NCBI GenBank assembly: GCA_020523885.1
Contig: JAJAPY010000007.1
Coordinates: forward strand, 117,865-181,864
DNA from: Candidatus Liberimonas magnetica
Lineage (GTDB): Bacteria; Elusimicrobiota; Endomicrobiia; Endomicrobiales; JAFGIL01
Direction: 5' to 3'
Length of the DNA stretch: 64,000 nt
The number at the start of each line of letters is the position of its first letter. Positions within the stretch are counted from its first letter, which is position 1. The position numbers and the translations under genes were made by a program. The notes under the pieces were generated by a model. It was given only the letters and a program-made list of their open reading frames with translations, did no database searches and had not been told where the DNA came from. Positions 25,848-33,985 of this stretch are shown piece by piece.

Positions 25848-25882
25848 ACTTTCTTGGTGACAATCTCAGGAGGTAAAATCAG

Positions 25883-26116
25883 ATGATGAAGGATTTGGTT
25901 CTCTATATAGCGAAAGCCTTGGTAGACAATCCAGATAACGTTGAAGTAAAAGAAGTGACTGGAGAAAAAGCCACTATTATTGAATTAAAAGTCCAAGATA
26001 CAGATAGAGGCAAAATAATCGGAAAAGAAGGAAGAATAATCAAATCTATCCGTACCATCGTTAATTCTGCTTCAGCAAAACTTGATAAAAGAGCCACTGT
26101 AGAAATAGTCGAATAA
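25883..26116 (+). CDS. khpA: KH-domain RNA-binding protein KhpA
   Basis: A 77-residue single KH domain with the GXXG loop in IIGKEGRIIKSIRT. KhpA proteins bind many RNAs and in some bacteria pair with KhpB/Jag. Its place between rpsP and rimM is conserved in many phyla. An AGGAGG site precedes ATG 25883. No partner gene is in the window. Confidence 0.92.
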   Translation: MMKDLVLYIAKALVDNPDNVEVKEVTGEKATIIELKVQDTDRGKIIGKEGRIIKSIRTIVNSASAKLDKRATVEIVE

Positions 26117-26144
26117 TCAAAATTTAAAATATAACAGAAATAAA

Positions 26145-26183
26145 AGACGCTGATATATGCTCTGAATTCATATATCAGCGTCT
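26145..26183. terminator. Perfect 15-bp hairpin after khpA
   Basis: AGACGCTGATATATG (26145-26159) and CATATATCAGCGTCT (26169-26183) pair perfectly around a nine-base loop. The following bases are AT-rich but not a clear T-run, so termination is possible rather than shown. It would split khpA from rimM-trmD-rplS. Confidence 0.5.
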
Positions 26184-26197
26184 ATATTAATATATAG

Positions 26198-26318
26198 AAT
26201 CTTATAATTGATTACGGTGATTATAAACTCTGATTACACAGATAAAACAGCATCACTCTTGTAATCAACGTAATCTTGAAGTTAATCATAGTAATCAACA
26301 AGTTCCCGAAGGGATTAA
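26198..26318. repeat. GATTAC/GTAATC inverted repeats before rimM
   Basis: TGATTAC-type words (about 26208-26245) face GTAATCA-type words (about 26259-26300), then CAAGTT...AACTTG forms a short hairpin that ends at the rimM start. Spacing is less regular than in the heptad repeats. No reading frame for a RimM N-terminal domain is found here. Confidence 0.55.
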
Positions 26319-26325
26319 CTTGTAT

Positions 26326-26571
26326 ATGTGGAAAGTCAGCGACCTAGCCGGCAGTGAAGTCTTTGATATCGATGGCCAAAAACTCGGGGTATTAGTAGAT
26401 GTTCTGCCTTCAGGTTCTAACGACATCTGGGTTGTCATGCAGAACGAGTCAAAAGAGCTTCTGATACCGGCGCTTTTTTCGGTAGTTAAAGACGTAGATA
26501 TCCCAAAAAAGAAGATAAAGGTAGATCTCCCGGCAGGATTAAAAGAGATTTATGAAACTGATAAAAAATAG
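26326..26571 (+). CDS. rimM: RimM C-terminal PRC-barrel domain only
   Basis: An 81-residue protein equal to the second half of RimM: WKVSDLAGSEVFDIDGQKLG, a central DIWVV strand, LLIPAL and the terminal VDLPAGL are all PRC-barrel features. RimM is a 16S-processing factor of about 170 residues; the N-terminal RimM domain is missing and its place is taken by repeats. Position between khpA and trmD confirms identity. Whether the short form works is unknown. ATG 26326 is chosen over TTG 26320. Confidence 0.75.
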   Translation: MWKVSDLAGSEVFDIDGQKLGVLVDVLPSGSNDIWVVMQNESKELLIPALFSVVKDVDIPKKKIKVDLPAGLKEIYETDKK

Positions 26572-26582
26572 AGAGGATTAAG

Positions 26583-27380
26583 GTGAATATCGACATTCTT
26601 TCTATTTTCCCGGATATGTTTGAAGGGCCTTTAAGCGAAAGCTTGATAAAGAAAGCCAGAGATAAAAAAATAGTAAATATTAAAATTCACAATATCCGTT
26701 CTTTTACAAAAGACAAGCATAAGAGCGTAGATGACAGGCCTTTCGGCGGAGGACCGGGGATGGTGTTCAAACCCGATCCGATATACGAAGCTTTACGGTC
26801 CCTAGGCGCGGCTAAAAGTAAAAATAACCCTGAATGGCCCAAAAAAGATAAACCGGTAGTAATATATCTTTCACCTCAGGGGAAAACCTTAGATCAGAAA
26901 CTATTAAATAAGTTTACGGGTTACAAACATATAATACTTCTTTGCGGACATTATGAAGGCGTTGATGAAAGGGTACTGAAGTTTGTAAACCAGGAAATAT
27001 CAATCGGAGATTACGTGCTTACTGGCGGGGAACTTCCTGCAATGGTCTTTGTTGACAGCCTGGTAAGGTTACTGCCCGGGGTAGTTAAAGAGAAAGATTC
27101 CATAACCCAGGATTCTTTCTGGGAAAACCTGCTGGATTACCCTAACTATACAAGGCCTGTCAATTTCAGGAATATGGCGATACCGGACATTCTTTTAACG
27201 GGAAACCATGCATTAATAGCCGGGTGGAGGAAAGAAAAGGCAATTCTAAATACCCTAAATAAACGGCCCGACCTGCTAAAAAAAGCCAGGTTAAGTGGGA
27301 CCCCTCTGGCAGTCCCTCAATGCGGGACTTTAAATAACGTGACATTCCGCCCTAGCGGGATAAAGAAAATAAAGAAATAA
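26583..27380 (+). CDS. trmD: tRNA (guanine-N1-)-methyltransferase
   Basis: A 265-residue SPOUT methyltransferase that modifies G37 next to the anticodon. DRPFGGGPGMV, the knot region LLCGHYEGVDERV and SIGDYVLTGGELP are the expected cofactor and dimer motifs. It starts 11 bp after rimM. The last residues after about 235 include a low-complexity basic tail. The C-terminal TrmD helical domain is present (LTGNHALIAGWRKE). Confidence 0.95.
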   Translation: MNIDILSIFPDMFEGPLSESLIKKARDKKIVNIKIHNIRSFTKDKHKSVDDRPFGGGPGMVFKPDPIYEALRSLGAAKSKNNPEWPKKDKPVVIYLSPQGKTLDQKLLNKFTGYKHIILLCGHYEGVDERVLKFVNQEISIGDYVLTGGELPAMVFVDSLVRLLPGVVKEKDSITQDSFWENLLDYPNYTRPVNFRNMAIPDILLTGNHALIAGWRKEKAILNTLNKRPDLLKKARLSGTPLAVPQCGTLNNVTFRPSGIKKIKK

Positions 27381-27404
27381 TAAAAAAGATAAGGAGTTAA
27401 AAGC

Positions 27405-27776
27405 ATGTCAATAATGAACGATGTTCAAGAATTACAAAAAAAGAAAGAAACCTATGATTTCCGGCCGGGAGACCAGGTCAGGGTGCATTTTAAGATCATA
27501 GAAGGCGACAATGAACGTGTCCAGCCGTTTGAAGGCACGGTCATACGGCATAGAGGTGCGGGTTTATCCGAGACTTTCACGGTAAGAAAGATATCTTACG
27601 GAGTAGGGGTTGAAAGGGTGTTCCCTATCCATTCCCCGAGGCTTCAAAGAGTTGAGCTCCTGCGCAGAGGAAAAGTCAGAAGAGCAAGGCTCTATTATTT
27701 AAGAAAACTCTCAGGTAAAGCTGCCAGGATCACCGAAGTACAGTCTCAAAAAGAAGCACCAGAAGAAAAAGCCTAA
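27405..27776 (+). CDS. rplS: Ribosomal protein bL19
   Basis: A 123-residue 50S protein. FRPGD-like start ([15 protein letters not shown]), [13 protein letters not shown], the [15 protein letters not shown] motif and [14 protein letters not shown] are all typical. An AAGGAG site precedes ATG 27405. It follows trmD in the standard rimM-trmD-rplS order. Confidence 0.96.
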   Translation: MSIMNDVQELQKKKETYDFRPGDQVRVHFKIIEGDNERVQPFEGTVIRHRGAGLSETFTVRKISYGVGVERVFPIHSPRLQRVELLRRGKVRRARLYYLRKLSGKAARITEVQSQKEAPEEKA

Positions 27777-27928
27777 TTCGCTAAAGCGAAATTGTAAAAT
27801 GTAAATTTCAAAATGCAAAATTCAGGTGTTCTCCTTACGGAGAACTTATTAAATTGTCTCGCTTTGGCGGGACACCACAGTTTTGAATTTTTCAATTTGA
27901 TTTTTGCGTTTAGCCAGAGGGGCTCCAC
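27777..27928. repeat. Mosaic of heptad arms and compact hairpins before rnhB
   Basis: Three compact hairpins, TTCGCT-AA-AGCGAA (27777-27790), GTTCTCC-TTAC-GGAGAAC (27828-27845) and TGTCTCGC-TTTG-GCGGGACA (27855-27874), are interleaved with AAATTGC-type heptad arms (about 27789-27824 and 27881-27905). It ends GCCAGAGGGGCTCCAC, directly before the rnhB TTG/ATG. Confidence 0.8.
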
Positions 27929-27931
27929 TTG

Positions 27932-28549
27932 ATGGATCTTTTCTGTTTCGATGATTCCTACCGAAAAAATGGGTGTAAGATGCTTGCAGGTATAGACGAA
28001 GCCGGCAGAGGCCCGTGGGCGGGTCCTGTTGTTGCAGCCTGTGTAGTGCTTCCTCCCGGACTTACTATCTACGGCCTAGATGACTCAAAAAAACTCTCAC
28101 CTGTCCAGCGGGAAAAAATATTTAAAATAATCAATGAAGTTTCGCTCTCTGTAGGTGTCGAGGTGATAGATGAATCCGTCATTGATTCCCTGAATATCCT
28201 AAAAGCGACTCACCTGGCAATGAAAGGTGCTTTGGATAAGATCAAAGTGCACTTTGACCTTATCCTTGTCGACGGTTCACCTGTGCCGAGGCTGGGTGTC
28301 ATGCAGGAATCCATAGTTAAAGGCGACCAGAAAAGTGCCTGCATCGCGGCTGCTTCTGTCGTTGCCAAAGTGACCCGGGATATGATAATGAGGGATTTGG
28401 CGGTAAAATACCCTGAATATTATTTTGATAAGCATAAAGGTTACGGGACGAAGCTCCACTATGAAGCGCTGAAAAAATACGGGCCTTGCCCCGTGCATAG
28501 AAAAAGTTTTCACCCTGTAAGAGATGTAATAGGCCGCCTGGATGTTTAA
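27932..28549 (+). CDS. rnhB: Ribonuclease HII
   Basis: A 205-residue RNase H removing RNA from RNA-DNA hybrids and single ribonucleotides. Catalytic acidic residues appear in GIDEAGRGPWAGP and ILVDG; VKGDQKSACIAAASVVAKV and HKGYGTKLHYE follow. Start may be TTG 27929 or ATG 27932, both directly after the GAGGGG block supplied by the upstream repeat. The 3' end overlaps yraN by 8 bp. Confidence 0.94.
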   Translation: MDLFCFDDSYRKNGCKMLAGIDEAGRGPWAGPVVAACVVLPPGLTIYGLDDSKKLSPVQREKIFKIINEVSLSVGVEVIDESVIDSLNILKATHLAMKGALDKIKVHFDLILVDGSPVPRLGVMQESIVKGDQKSACIAAASVVAKVTRDMIMRDLAVKYPEYYFDKHKGYGTKLHYEALKKYGPCPVHRKSFHPVRDVIGRLDV

Positions 28550-28913
28550 TAAGAGAGCTTTGGGAAACCTGGGGGAAGAAAAAGCCGTACAGTATTTGAC
28601 AAAAAACAAGTACAAAATACTGGAGAGGAATTACAGGTCAAATTTCGGAGAAGTCGATATAATCGCAAAAGAAAATGAAGACCTGGTTTTTATAGAAGTT
28701 AAATTAAGGAGGACCAATGAATTCGGACTTCCGATAGAAGCCATAACTGGTTTAAAGCAAAAAAGGATAGTAAAGTCTGCCCTGCAATATGTTAAGTCAA
28801 AAAACTTACTGAAAGAAAATATACGTTTTGATGTCCTATTGATCGGCCCGCAAGAAGATGAAATAGAGGTAGTAAAATCAGCTTTTTCTACAGATGGTTT
28901 CTATAAGTATTGA
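28542..28913 (+). CDS. yraN: YraN/UPF0102 nuclease-like protein
   Basis: A 123-residue protein of the Holliday-junction-resolvase-like fold. GNLGEEKAVQYL, ILERNYRSNFGEVDIIA and the FIEVKLR motif provide the Asp-Glu-x-Lys catalytic pattern. Function is not firmly known. The start overlaps rnhB, the usual neighbour. Typical family length. Confidence 0.92.
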   Translation: MFNKRALGNLGEEKAVQYLTKNKYKILERNYRSNFGEVDIIAKENEDLVFIEVKLRRTNEFGLPIEAITGLKQKRIVKSALQYVKSKNLLKENIRFDVLLIGPQEDEIEVVKSAFSTDGFYKY

Positions 28914-28915
28914 TG

Positions 28916-29058
28916 AAAACCTCTGAATTTCTTTGGGGATGAGTTTAAAATGAATATCCCGCCTCCGATGCTTCGATACGGAGTCCGACAGAATCCTCGG
29001 ACATGGCGGGATGTCGCACAATTAAAGTCCCACTAAGCGGGACTGCCGTAGGAGCTCC
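28916..29058. repeat. Nested-hairpin element before the TolB-like gene
   Basis: After ATGAAAACCTC...GGGGATGA, an outer stem ATCCCGCC (28956-28963) with GGCGGGAT (29005-29012) encloses an inner GTCCGA...TCGGAC stem. Another hairpin, AGTCCC...GGGACT (29026-29044), follows, then GCCGTAGGAGCTCC right before ATG 29059. The ATACGGAGTCCGA core recurs at 55056-55068. Confidence 0.7.
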
Positions 29059-30456
29059 ATGTTTTTTAACCTGCCGTTTTCTCCGTTAAATAAAGGCATA
29101 GACCTGATGCGCAAGAATGAACTCAGCGCAGCCATAGCTTATTTTAAAGGATTAATAAGCAGTAAAGTGCTCCTGGGGGAAAGCTATTTTAATATAGGAA
29201 GATGTTATTTCAAGATAGGAGATATTAGTGAAGCAAAAAAGAACCTCCATAATGCCCTCGATAATCAATTTACCGAAGAAATAATCAAAGACGTTCTTGA
29301 GATCACGAATTGGAAACTGCTCTGCTCTTACAATTATTATAATAATTGGCCCACTTTCTCAAGCGATTCAAAAAAACTAGCCTTCGTTTCTGTAAGGAAG
29401 GACACGAACGGCGACGGATTGATAAACTCTACAGACCGCGGAGGAATTTACCTGATAAACCTGACAACTTTTGAGGAAAAATATATAGTCACTGATGATT
29501 ATTATAATTTTCATCCAAAATTTTCACCGGACGGGAAATACCTCACATATCTTTCGGTAAGGAAATTCCTGCCGGATAAAGACATTGTGGACACAAAAGC
29601 CAATCCCGGGCTTTATTTGTTCGACCTTGAAACTGATCAGGAAACCGAGCTTTTAAGCGATAAATACAGGCCTAAGAATTATACGTTTACGGATGACAGC
29701 AAAAAGATCATACTCGCGTGCTGGATCCCGGGAAATAACGGAAGCGGTATATATGCACTGGATATTGCGGAAAAAAAAACCATAGAAATCGTCCCGGGTT
29801 TATTTGAGAATACCTTTCCTTCTATGTCAAAAGACGGCCAGTATCTGCTGTTTTCTACCTGGCGCCGAGATACTAACGGGGACGGGCAGATAAATTTCAG
29901 GGATAACTCCGCCATATTCCTGAAGAACCTTAAAAGTTATAATGAATTTGAAATCGTTTCAGACAGGTACAATAATATGTTCCCTTCGTATTCTCATGAC
30001 GGCAAAAAAGTGCTTTTTTTATCCTACAGGAGGGATACGAACAAGGACGGCCTTATTGATTCTCTTGATAATCCTGGTATCTACTATTATGACCTGACAA
30101 AACAAAAAGAAGTATGTGTCGTTGATGATAAATTCTTTAACAAATTCCCTAGCTTCACTGCCGATGACAAAAACGTAGTTTTCTTGAGCAGCTGGAGAAA
30201 GGTGGATAAAGCTGATAAATACAAAGATTATTTCGAACATAAAGGCGTCTATATGATAAATATAGATACAAATAAAATAAAGCGGATAGTCTCTGATAAA
30301 TATTACGGCTGTTATTACCCTGTTGTCTCGCCTGACGGCCAGAAGACGGCTTATGTTTCATGGAGAAAGGATACCAGGAGGGGCTTATACCTGGCCAGTT
30401 TAAATGGCTATCCGTCCAAAGAAGAACTCCATAAATACATTGATGATAATATATAA
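29059..30456 (+). CDS. TPR plus TolB-like beta-propeller with EF-hand-like loops
   Basis: A 465-residue protein. The first 90 residues hold TPR-like helices (YFNIGRCYFKIGDISEAKKNL). The rest is a propeller of PD40/TolB blades (WPTFSSDSKKLAFVS, FHPKFSPDGKYLTYLS, FPSYSHDGKKVLFLS). Several blades carry a calcium-binding-like loop, DTNGDGLINSTD, DTNGDGQINFRD and DTNKDGLIDSLD. No signal peptide is visible, so location is uncertain. It is translationally adjacent to the radical SAM gene (one base between stop and next ATG). Exact function not recognised. Confidence 0.75.
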   Translation: MFFNLPFSPLNKGIDLMRKNELSAAIAYFKGLISSKVLLGESYFNIGRCYFKIGDISEAKKNLHNALDNQFTEEIIKDVLEITNWKLLCSYNYYNNWPTFSSDSKKLAFVSVRKDTNGDGLINSTDRGGIYLINLTTFEEKYIVTDDYYNFHPKFSPDGKYLTYLSVRKFLPDKDIVDTKANPGLYLFDLETDQETELLSDKYRPKNYTFTDDSKKIILACWIPGNNGSGIYALDIAEKKTIEIVPGLFENTFPSMSKDGQYLLFSTWRRDTNGDGQINFRDNSAIFLKNLKSYNEFEIVSDRYNNMFPSYSHDGKKVLFLSYRRDTNKDGLIDSLDNPGIYYYDLTKQKEVCVVDDKFFNKFPSFTADDKNVVFLSSWRKVDKADKYKDYFEHKGVYMINIDTNKIKRIVSDKYYGCYYPVVSPDGQKTAYVSWRKDTRRGLYLASLNGYPSKEELHKYIDDNI

Positions 30457-30457
30457 T

Positions 30458-32269
30458 ATGAAAAATAAAGAAATAATAAAAAATAAGGAAAAAAGAAAGG
30501 CCCCCGGATTTAGCATGAAAAATGCAATAGAGAAAGGATATTCACTTATTAAAAGCGGAGAATATGCTGCCGGGGTAGGGTGTATAGAGAAAATAGCAGC
30601 GGATGATCCGGGTGTAATGCTCGATTATTTTTTAATCGGATACGGATATAAGATGACGGGTAGATATGATGCGGCATTGAAATATTTCAAAAGAGCAAAA
30701 CTGCAGGACAAAAAAGACATAGAGATCGATAAGAATATAGGAGAGATGTACTTCAGGCAAAAGAAGTATAAACAAGCGATAAAGGTTTTCAGCAGGCTGA
30801 TAAAAAAAGCTCCCTTGGACAGCGGGCCTTATAAAATCATGGGTGATGCGTACAAAGACCTTGGCGATGAAGATAAAGCACTGGAGTGTTATCTGCGTGC
30901 CAAAGGAAAGGGCGCAAAAGATATCGAAACAGATAAAATAATAATCAGGATTTATTATAAGAGAAAAATGTATAAAGAACTTATTTTGATGCTGATGGAT
31001 TGCCTTGCAGATAAAACTACAGATGAGAGTGCCGCCGATGAATTCAAATTGATGCTGTCCCGTGCAGATTCTGAATATGGCATGGAGTTTTATGGACACG
31101 GCAATAAAGAATATCCGCTCAGTCTGCTAAAAGGGCATCTTAAATTGCTTGATGAGAAAAAGGATGTTTTTGCATATAACAAAATATTAAATACTATAGA
31201 ATTATTGGAAAGAAGAACTGTCCTCAGGTCAAAACCACTGCAGGCATCGCTGCATTTAACTACCAAGTGTAATTTAAAGTGCATAATGTGCGATTTTTAT
31301 CAATATGATTTTGATATTACTGAAAAGACCGCAGAAGAAATTATGGAACTATTCCCATACCTTGAAAGCATAGAATGGCTGGGAGGAGAAGTTTTTTTTT
31401 CAAAACATTTTGAAAGACTCTTTAACTCGTCGTTATCTTATAAAAATATTACCAGCCAGATAATATTCACGAATGGGTTATTATTGAGCGAACCTTTTAT
31501 TGAGAAATGCGTCAAACACGGGGTAAACATATTTTTCTCTATAGACAGCGTAAATAAAAAAAACTATGAGAAGATACGCCGCGGGGCACGCTTTGAGGAC
31601 CTTATACACAATTTAAATTTAATGGCTTTGTACCGCAAGAAATACGGTTATAAAAATACTTTGTTGTTGAATGTGGTCATAATGAATTGTAATTATAAAG
31701 AGATGCCGGAACTGCTTGATTTTGCCAAAAAACACGGGTTTAGCATAGTAGAATTCAGCGAAAAGGTAGAAAGGCATGAACAAAAAAACGCTGGGAATAT
31801 CAGGTATAATCCTGCGGCCATAAAATACTTGCACAAAGTCCTGCCCGGTATAATTAAAAGGGCAGAAGAATTAAAAATAAGTATAAACCTGGGCCATTTT
31901 TATCCAGACATAGATATAACAAAACAAGTCAAAAAAATAGAAAAAATAAATGATAAATATCCTAAAATTGATATGAATTATCTTAATGATAAAAACTCAA
32001 ATATTAGTTATACTGATTATACTTACAGGACCAGGTTGTCCTATTGTCATTCTCCGTGGAATAGTTTTCAACTCATGATAGACGGGTCTATACGCCCTGA
32101 TTGCACCTGCAAGGTTTCTTGCGGTGATTTTAATAAACAACCAATCCTCAAAATATGGAATGGCCCGGTTATGCAGGAATACCGTAAAACATTGATCGAA
32201 AGGTCGGGCCCGGGAATATGCCCTAGAGGATGTTTTGAAAAAAGAAATGTAAATAAAGATGGGTGTTAG
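30458..32269 (+). CDS. TPR-radical SAM protein with C-terminal cysteine (SPASM-like) domain
   Basis: A 603-residue protein. Residues about 20-200 form TPR-like repeats (AALKYFKRAKLQDKKD, QAIKVFSRLIKKAP). The radical SAM core carries CNLKCIMCDF (CxxxCxxC, the 4Fe4S site) around residue 270. The C-terminal region has CHSPWNSFQLMIDG and several later cysteines, like SPASM domains that bind extra clusters in peptide- or protein-modifying enzymes. It directly follows the TPR/propeller gene, suggesting joint function. The substrate is unknown and no small precursor peptide gene was seen beside it. Confidence 0.8.
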   Translation: MKNKEIIKNKEKRKAPGFSMKNAIEKGYSLIKSGEYAAGVGCIEKIAADDPGVMLDYFLIGYGYKMTGRYDAALKYFKRAKLQDKKDIEIDKNIGEMYFRQKKYKQAIKVFSRLIKKAPLDSGPYKIMGDAYKDLGDEDKALECYLRAKGKGAKDIETDKIIIRIYYKRKMYKELILMLMDCLADKTTDESAADEFKLMLSRADSEYGMEFYGHGNKEYPLSLLKGHLKLLDEKKDVFAYNKILNTIELLERRTVLRSKPLQASLHLTTKCNLKCIMCDFYQYDFDITEKTAEEIMELFPYLESIEWLGGEVFFSKHFERLFNSSLSYKNITSQIIFTNGLLLSEPFIEKCVKHGVNIFFSIDSVNKKNYEKIRRGARFEDLIHNLNLMALYRKKYGYKNTLLLNVVIMNCNYKEMPELLDFAKKHGFSIVEFSEKVERHEQKNAGNIRYNPAAIKYLHKVLPGIIKRAEELKISINLGHFYPDIDITKQVKKIEKINDKYPKIDMNYLNDKNSNISYTDYTYRTRLSYCHSPWNSFQLMIDGSIRPDCTCKVSCGDFNKQPILKIWNGPVMQEYRKTLIERSGPGICPRGCFEKRNVNKDGC

Positions 32270-32300
32270 GACCGTCAGAACAGCCTGAGAGGTTCCGCTT

Positions 32301-33830
32301 ATGCTAGCACAAGTAATGTCATGTGCCGTATATGGCATTGATGCATATCTAATAAACGTTGAAATAGATATTTCAAAAGGGCTTCCCTGTTTTTCCGTTG
32401 TAGGCCTGCCCGATGCAGCGGTCAAAGAGTCAAAAGACAGGGTGATTTCTGCCATAAGGAACTCGGGTTTTGATTTTCCAGGAAAGCGCATAACAATAAA
32501 CCTGGCCCCTGCGGACATAAAAAAGGAAGGCACTGCTTTTGACCTGCCGATAGCCCTAGGTATCCTGTCGGCGCAGGAGAAAGTAAAAAATGAAAAATTA
32601 AAAGATTTTTGTTTTGTCGGAGAACTTGCACTAGACGGCAGCCTCAGGCCGGTGAAAGGAATGCTTCCCGTTATCTTAAGCTTGAAGAGCAATAAGATAA
32701 AAAGGATAATAGTCCCGGAGAGCAATGCCAGTGAAGCGTCCGTTATCAAAGAGATAGAAGTATTCCCTATAAAAAACCTGGCCCAGCTGGTACGTTTCCT
32801 GAATTCGGAAGAAGAGGTTCTGCCTTTTGAACAGATAGTAGCAGAACCGTCTGATGAAAACATACCTGAGATTTTTGATTTTTGTGATATAAAAGGCCAG
32901 CAGTTTGCAAAACGTGCGGTAGAGGTTGCCTGTGCAGGCGGCCATAACATCCTTATGATAGGCCCTCCGGGTTCAGGCAAAACCATGTTAGCAAAACGCC
33001 TGCCTTCTATTCTTCCGCAATTTACTTTTGATGAGGCTGTTGAAACAACAAAGATACATTCGGTCGCAGGGCTTCTGCCGCACGGGAAAGGTTTAGTAAA
33101 GAAAAGGCCTTTCAGGTCGCCCCACCATACGATATCCGATATAGCTCTTGTAGGAGGAGGAAATACTCCAAAGCCCGGTGAAGTGAGCCTTGCCCACAAC
33201 GGGGTCCTTTTTCTTGATGAGTTCACAGAATTCCACAGGGATGTATTGGAAGTATTGCGCCAGCCGCTTGAAGAGCGTTCTGTAACAATCTCGCGTGCCA
33301 AGGCTTCACTTTTATTTCCGGCAAATTTCATGCTTGTGGGTGCCATGAACCCGTGCCCGTGCGGTTATTTTGCCCACCCGCAAAAAGAATGCAACTGTAC
33401 TCCTTACCAGATACAAAAGTACAGGGCAAAGATATCAGGCCCGCTGATGGACAGGATAGACATCCATATCGAGGTGCCGGCTTTAAAAGTCTGTGACCTT
33501 GTCGGCGAGAACAAACCGGGTGAACCATCTTCGAACATAAGGTCCCGGGTAGTGAAGGCAAGGGATGTCCAGCTAAAAAGGTATAAAAATAAAAGAGTAT
33601 ATTGTAACAGCCAGATGGATACGTCCGATTTAAAAAAATACTGCCAACTGGATAAACAAACCAAAGACCTATTGAACGGTGCCATAGAAAGGCTCGGTCT
33701 CTCAGGCAGGGCTTATGACAGGATACTTAAGGTCGGCCGCACCATCGCAGACCTGGAAGGAAAAGAGAATATAGAAATATCGCATATAGCCGAAGCTATC
33801 GGATACCGCAACCTGGACAGGGTCATCTGA
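32301..33830 (+). CDS. comM: ComM/YifB-type magnesium chelatase-like AAA ATPase
   Basis: A 509-residue AAA+ helicase-like protein; ComM promotes branch migration during natural transformation. The N-terminal ChlI-like domain (GLPCFSVVGLPDAAVKESKDR), Walker A GPPGSGKTMLAKRLP, Walker B FLDEFTEF, the PCPCGYF cysteine loop and the C-terminal ChlI domain are present. The 3' 477 bp (33354-33830) recur at 36010-36486. Downstream dprA is another transformation gene, so a competence-related context is plausible. Confidence 0.93.
   Translation: MLAQVMSCAVYGIDAYLINVEIDISKGLPCFSVVGLPDAAVKESKDRVISAIRNSGFDFPGKRITINLAPADIKKEGTAFDLPIALGILSAQEKVKNEKLKDFCFVGELALDGSLRPVKGMLPVILSLKSNKIKRIIVPESNASEASVIKEIEVFPIKNLAQLVRFLNSEEEVLPFEQIVAEPSDENIPEIFDFCDIKGQQFAKRAVEVACAGGHNILMIGPPGSGKTMLAKRLPSILPQFTFDEAVETTKIHSVAGLLPHGKGLVKKRPFRSPHHTISDIALVGGGNTPKPGEVSLAHNGVLFLDEFTEFHRDVLEVLRQPLEERSVTISRAKASLLFPANFMLVGAMNPCPCGYFAHPQKECNCTPYQIQKYRAKISGPLMDRIDIHIEVPALKVCDLVGENKPGEPSSNIRSRVVKARDVQLKRYKNKRVYCNSQMDTSDLKKYCQLDKQTKDLLNGAIERLGLSGRAYDRILKVGRTIADLEGKENIEISHIAEAIGYRNLDRVI
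33354..33830 (+). repeat. comM 3'-end direct repeat, copy 1
   Basis: The last 477 bp of comM match 36010-36486 without length change. The first ~75 bp and last ~65 bp differ at many sites, while the central ~330 bp differ at only a few, which suggests gene conversion between the copies. Confidence 0.9.
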
Positions 33831-33907
33831 AATCCCTGCGACTTTTATACCCGCAATACCTTAACCTAGACCAGTAAATATGACAATGAAATGAGCTTGA
33901 GTAACAT

Positions 33908-33936
33908 TTGATTTAAAGCAGATTATTATGTAAAAT
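33908..33936 (+). promoter_or_regulatory. Putative sigma-70 promoter before fic
   Basis: TTGATT, 17-bp spacer, TAAAAT. The fic start lies 49 bp downstream of the -10 box. Plausible by spacing and sequence only. Confidence 0.45.
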
Positions 33937-33985
33937 ATGGTAGACATAAGGTTTACATATAGTTGACTAGCGGAGAGCAAATAAA

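Noticed and set aside
33834..33985. Attachment site at the comM stop
   Set aside because: No short identical core or inverted integrase sites could be seen apart from the 477-bp duplication.
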